Source: Desulfobacterales bacterium CG23_combo_of_CG06-09_8_20_14_all_52_9
GTDB lineage: Bacteria > Desulfobacterota > Desulfobacteria > Desulfobacterales > UBA2156
Length of the DNA: 8,093 nucleotides
Assembly: GCA_002771315.1 (NCBI GenBank)
Contig: PCSF01000127.1
Span: forward strand, 1-8,093
Direction of reading: 5' to 3'
The translations under genes were made by a program, and so were the position numbers. Below are positions 7,888-8,093 of the stretch, in pieces. The notes under the pieces were generated by a model. That model had not been told where the DNA came from. It ran no database searches and worked only from the letters and a program-made list of their open reading frames with translations. How positions within the stretch are numbered: the first letter of the stretch is position 1; each line of letters opens with the position of its first letter.

Positions 7888-8016
7888 ACGCTTTTGAATC
7901 GCTCTATCAATCTCAATTTACGAAACTATTTTCGAGTTTGGCGAGCGATTAACTGGGATCAAAATCCATTACGGTCGAAGTTCTCTCGCTCCTTTGAGCA
8001 AAAAGTTTTAATTGGG

Positions 8017-8045
8017 TTCTTACCCTTGAACGCTCATCTTGTCAA
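8017..8045 (-). promoter_or_regulatory. Candidate sigma-70 promoter upstream of the tRNA
   Basis: A perfect TTGACA (8045-8040) on the minus strand is followed after 17 bases by TAAGAA (8022-8017), a -10 with three of six matches. It points to the tRNA, about 125 bases downstream. No better promoter is visible in 7888-8093, and this stretch has no gene I can support. Confidence 0.3.
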
Positions 8046-8050
8046 TGATG

Positions 8051-8093
8051 ATGGCTTCGTAAAAAGTCCATCTGCTGCGTTGCGCCGCATCCC
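8051..8093. repeat. Probable dispersed REP-like repeat, cut by the window end
   Basis: The stretch contains TGCTGCG-TTG-CGCCGCA (8073-8089), an imperfect hairpin with six of seven pairs. It is preceded by GGCTTCGTAAAAAGTCC. I recall very similar text recurring in intergenic regions of Desulfobacterota genomes. There is no second copy in this window, so the dispersed nature rests on memory. The element continues beyond the right edge. Confidence 0.42.

Noticed and set aside
7921..7934. Short hairpin CGAAA-CTAT-TTTCG upstream of the tRNA
   Set aside because: Five AT-rich pairs without a T-run or a repeat elsewhere in the window are expected by chance.

Overview
The window looks like chromosomal DNA of an anaerobic Desulfobacterota-type (sulfate-reducer-like) bacterium. 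This is an inference. It rests on a strongly expressed-looking formate--tetrahydrofolate ligase typical of organisms running the Wood-Ljungdahl (C1) pathway, the non-mevalonate isoprenoid gene ispD, a bacterial type A RNase P RNA, a tRNA gene without encoded CCA, moderate GC content, and a right-edge repeat resembling one I recall from that group. Nothing shows a phage, a plasmid, CRISPR or an insertion sequence.

Left part, plus strand. Positions 1-1467 hold the 3' portion of an ABC exporter subunit of the MdlB/YheH heterodimer type, cut by the window edge. A 189-base gap follows, with two short palindromes and a terminator-like hairpin (1607-1626). Then comes fhs (1657-3420) with a near-perfect Shine-Dalgarno sequence. 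A strong hairpin at 3446-3484 ends fhs and separates it from the convergent minus-strand block.

Right part, minus strand, read from right to left. A CAT-anticodon tRNA (7887-7815) is followed by a Nif3-family metal protein (7744-6938), a coiled-coil/zinc-ribbon protein (6891-6142), the RNase P RNA rnpB (about 6130-5748), a protein with a long helical N-terminal region and a C-terminal HPr domain (about 5652-4306), and ispD (4271-3549). These genes are close together and on one strand, so much of the block may be co-transcribed, with the tRNA and rnpB released by processing. The first 206 bases at the right edge hold no gene that I can support, only a possible promoter and the beginning of a REP-like repeat.

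The genes are mostly housekeeping: C1 metabolism (fhs), isoprenoid synthesis (ispD), tRNA maturation (rnpB and its tRNA substrate) and efflux. The least understood product is the HPr-domain protein. It keeps both classical HPr phosphorylation sites at exact canonical spacing, but they are attached to an N-terminal region of about 345 residues that I do not recognise. I found no convincing undescribed multi-gene system. The most useful observations are the HPr fusion, a changed tRNA-contacting loop in rnpB, the embedding of rnpB between coding genes, the divergent Fhs loops and the unresolved Met/Ile2 identity of the tRNA. No intergenic stretch exceeds 300 bases.
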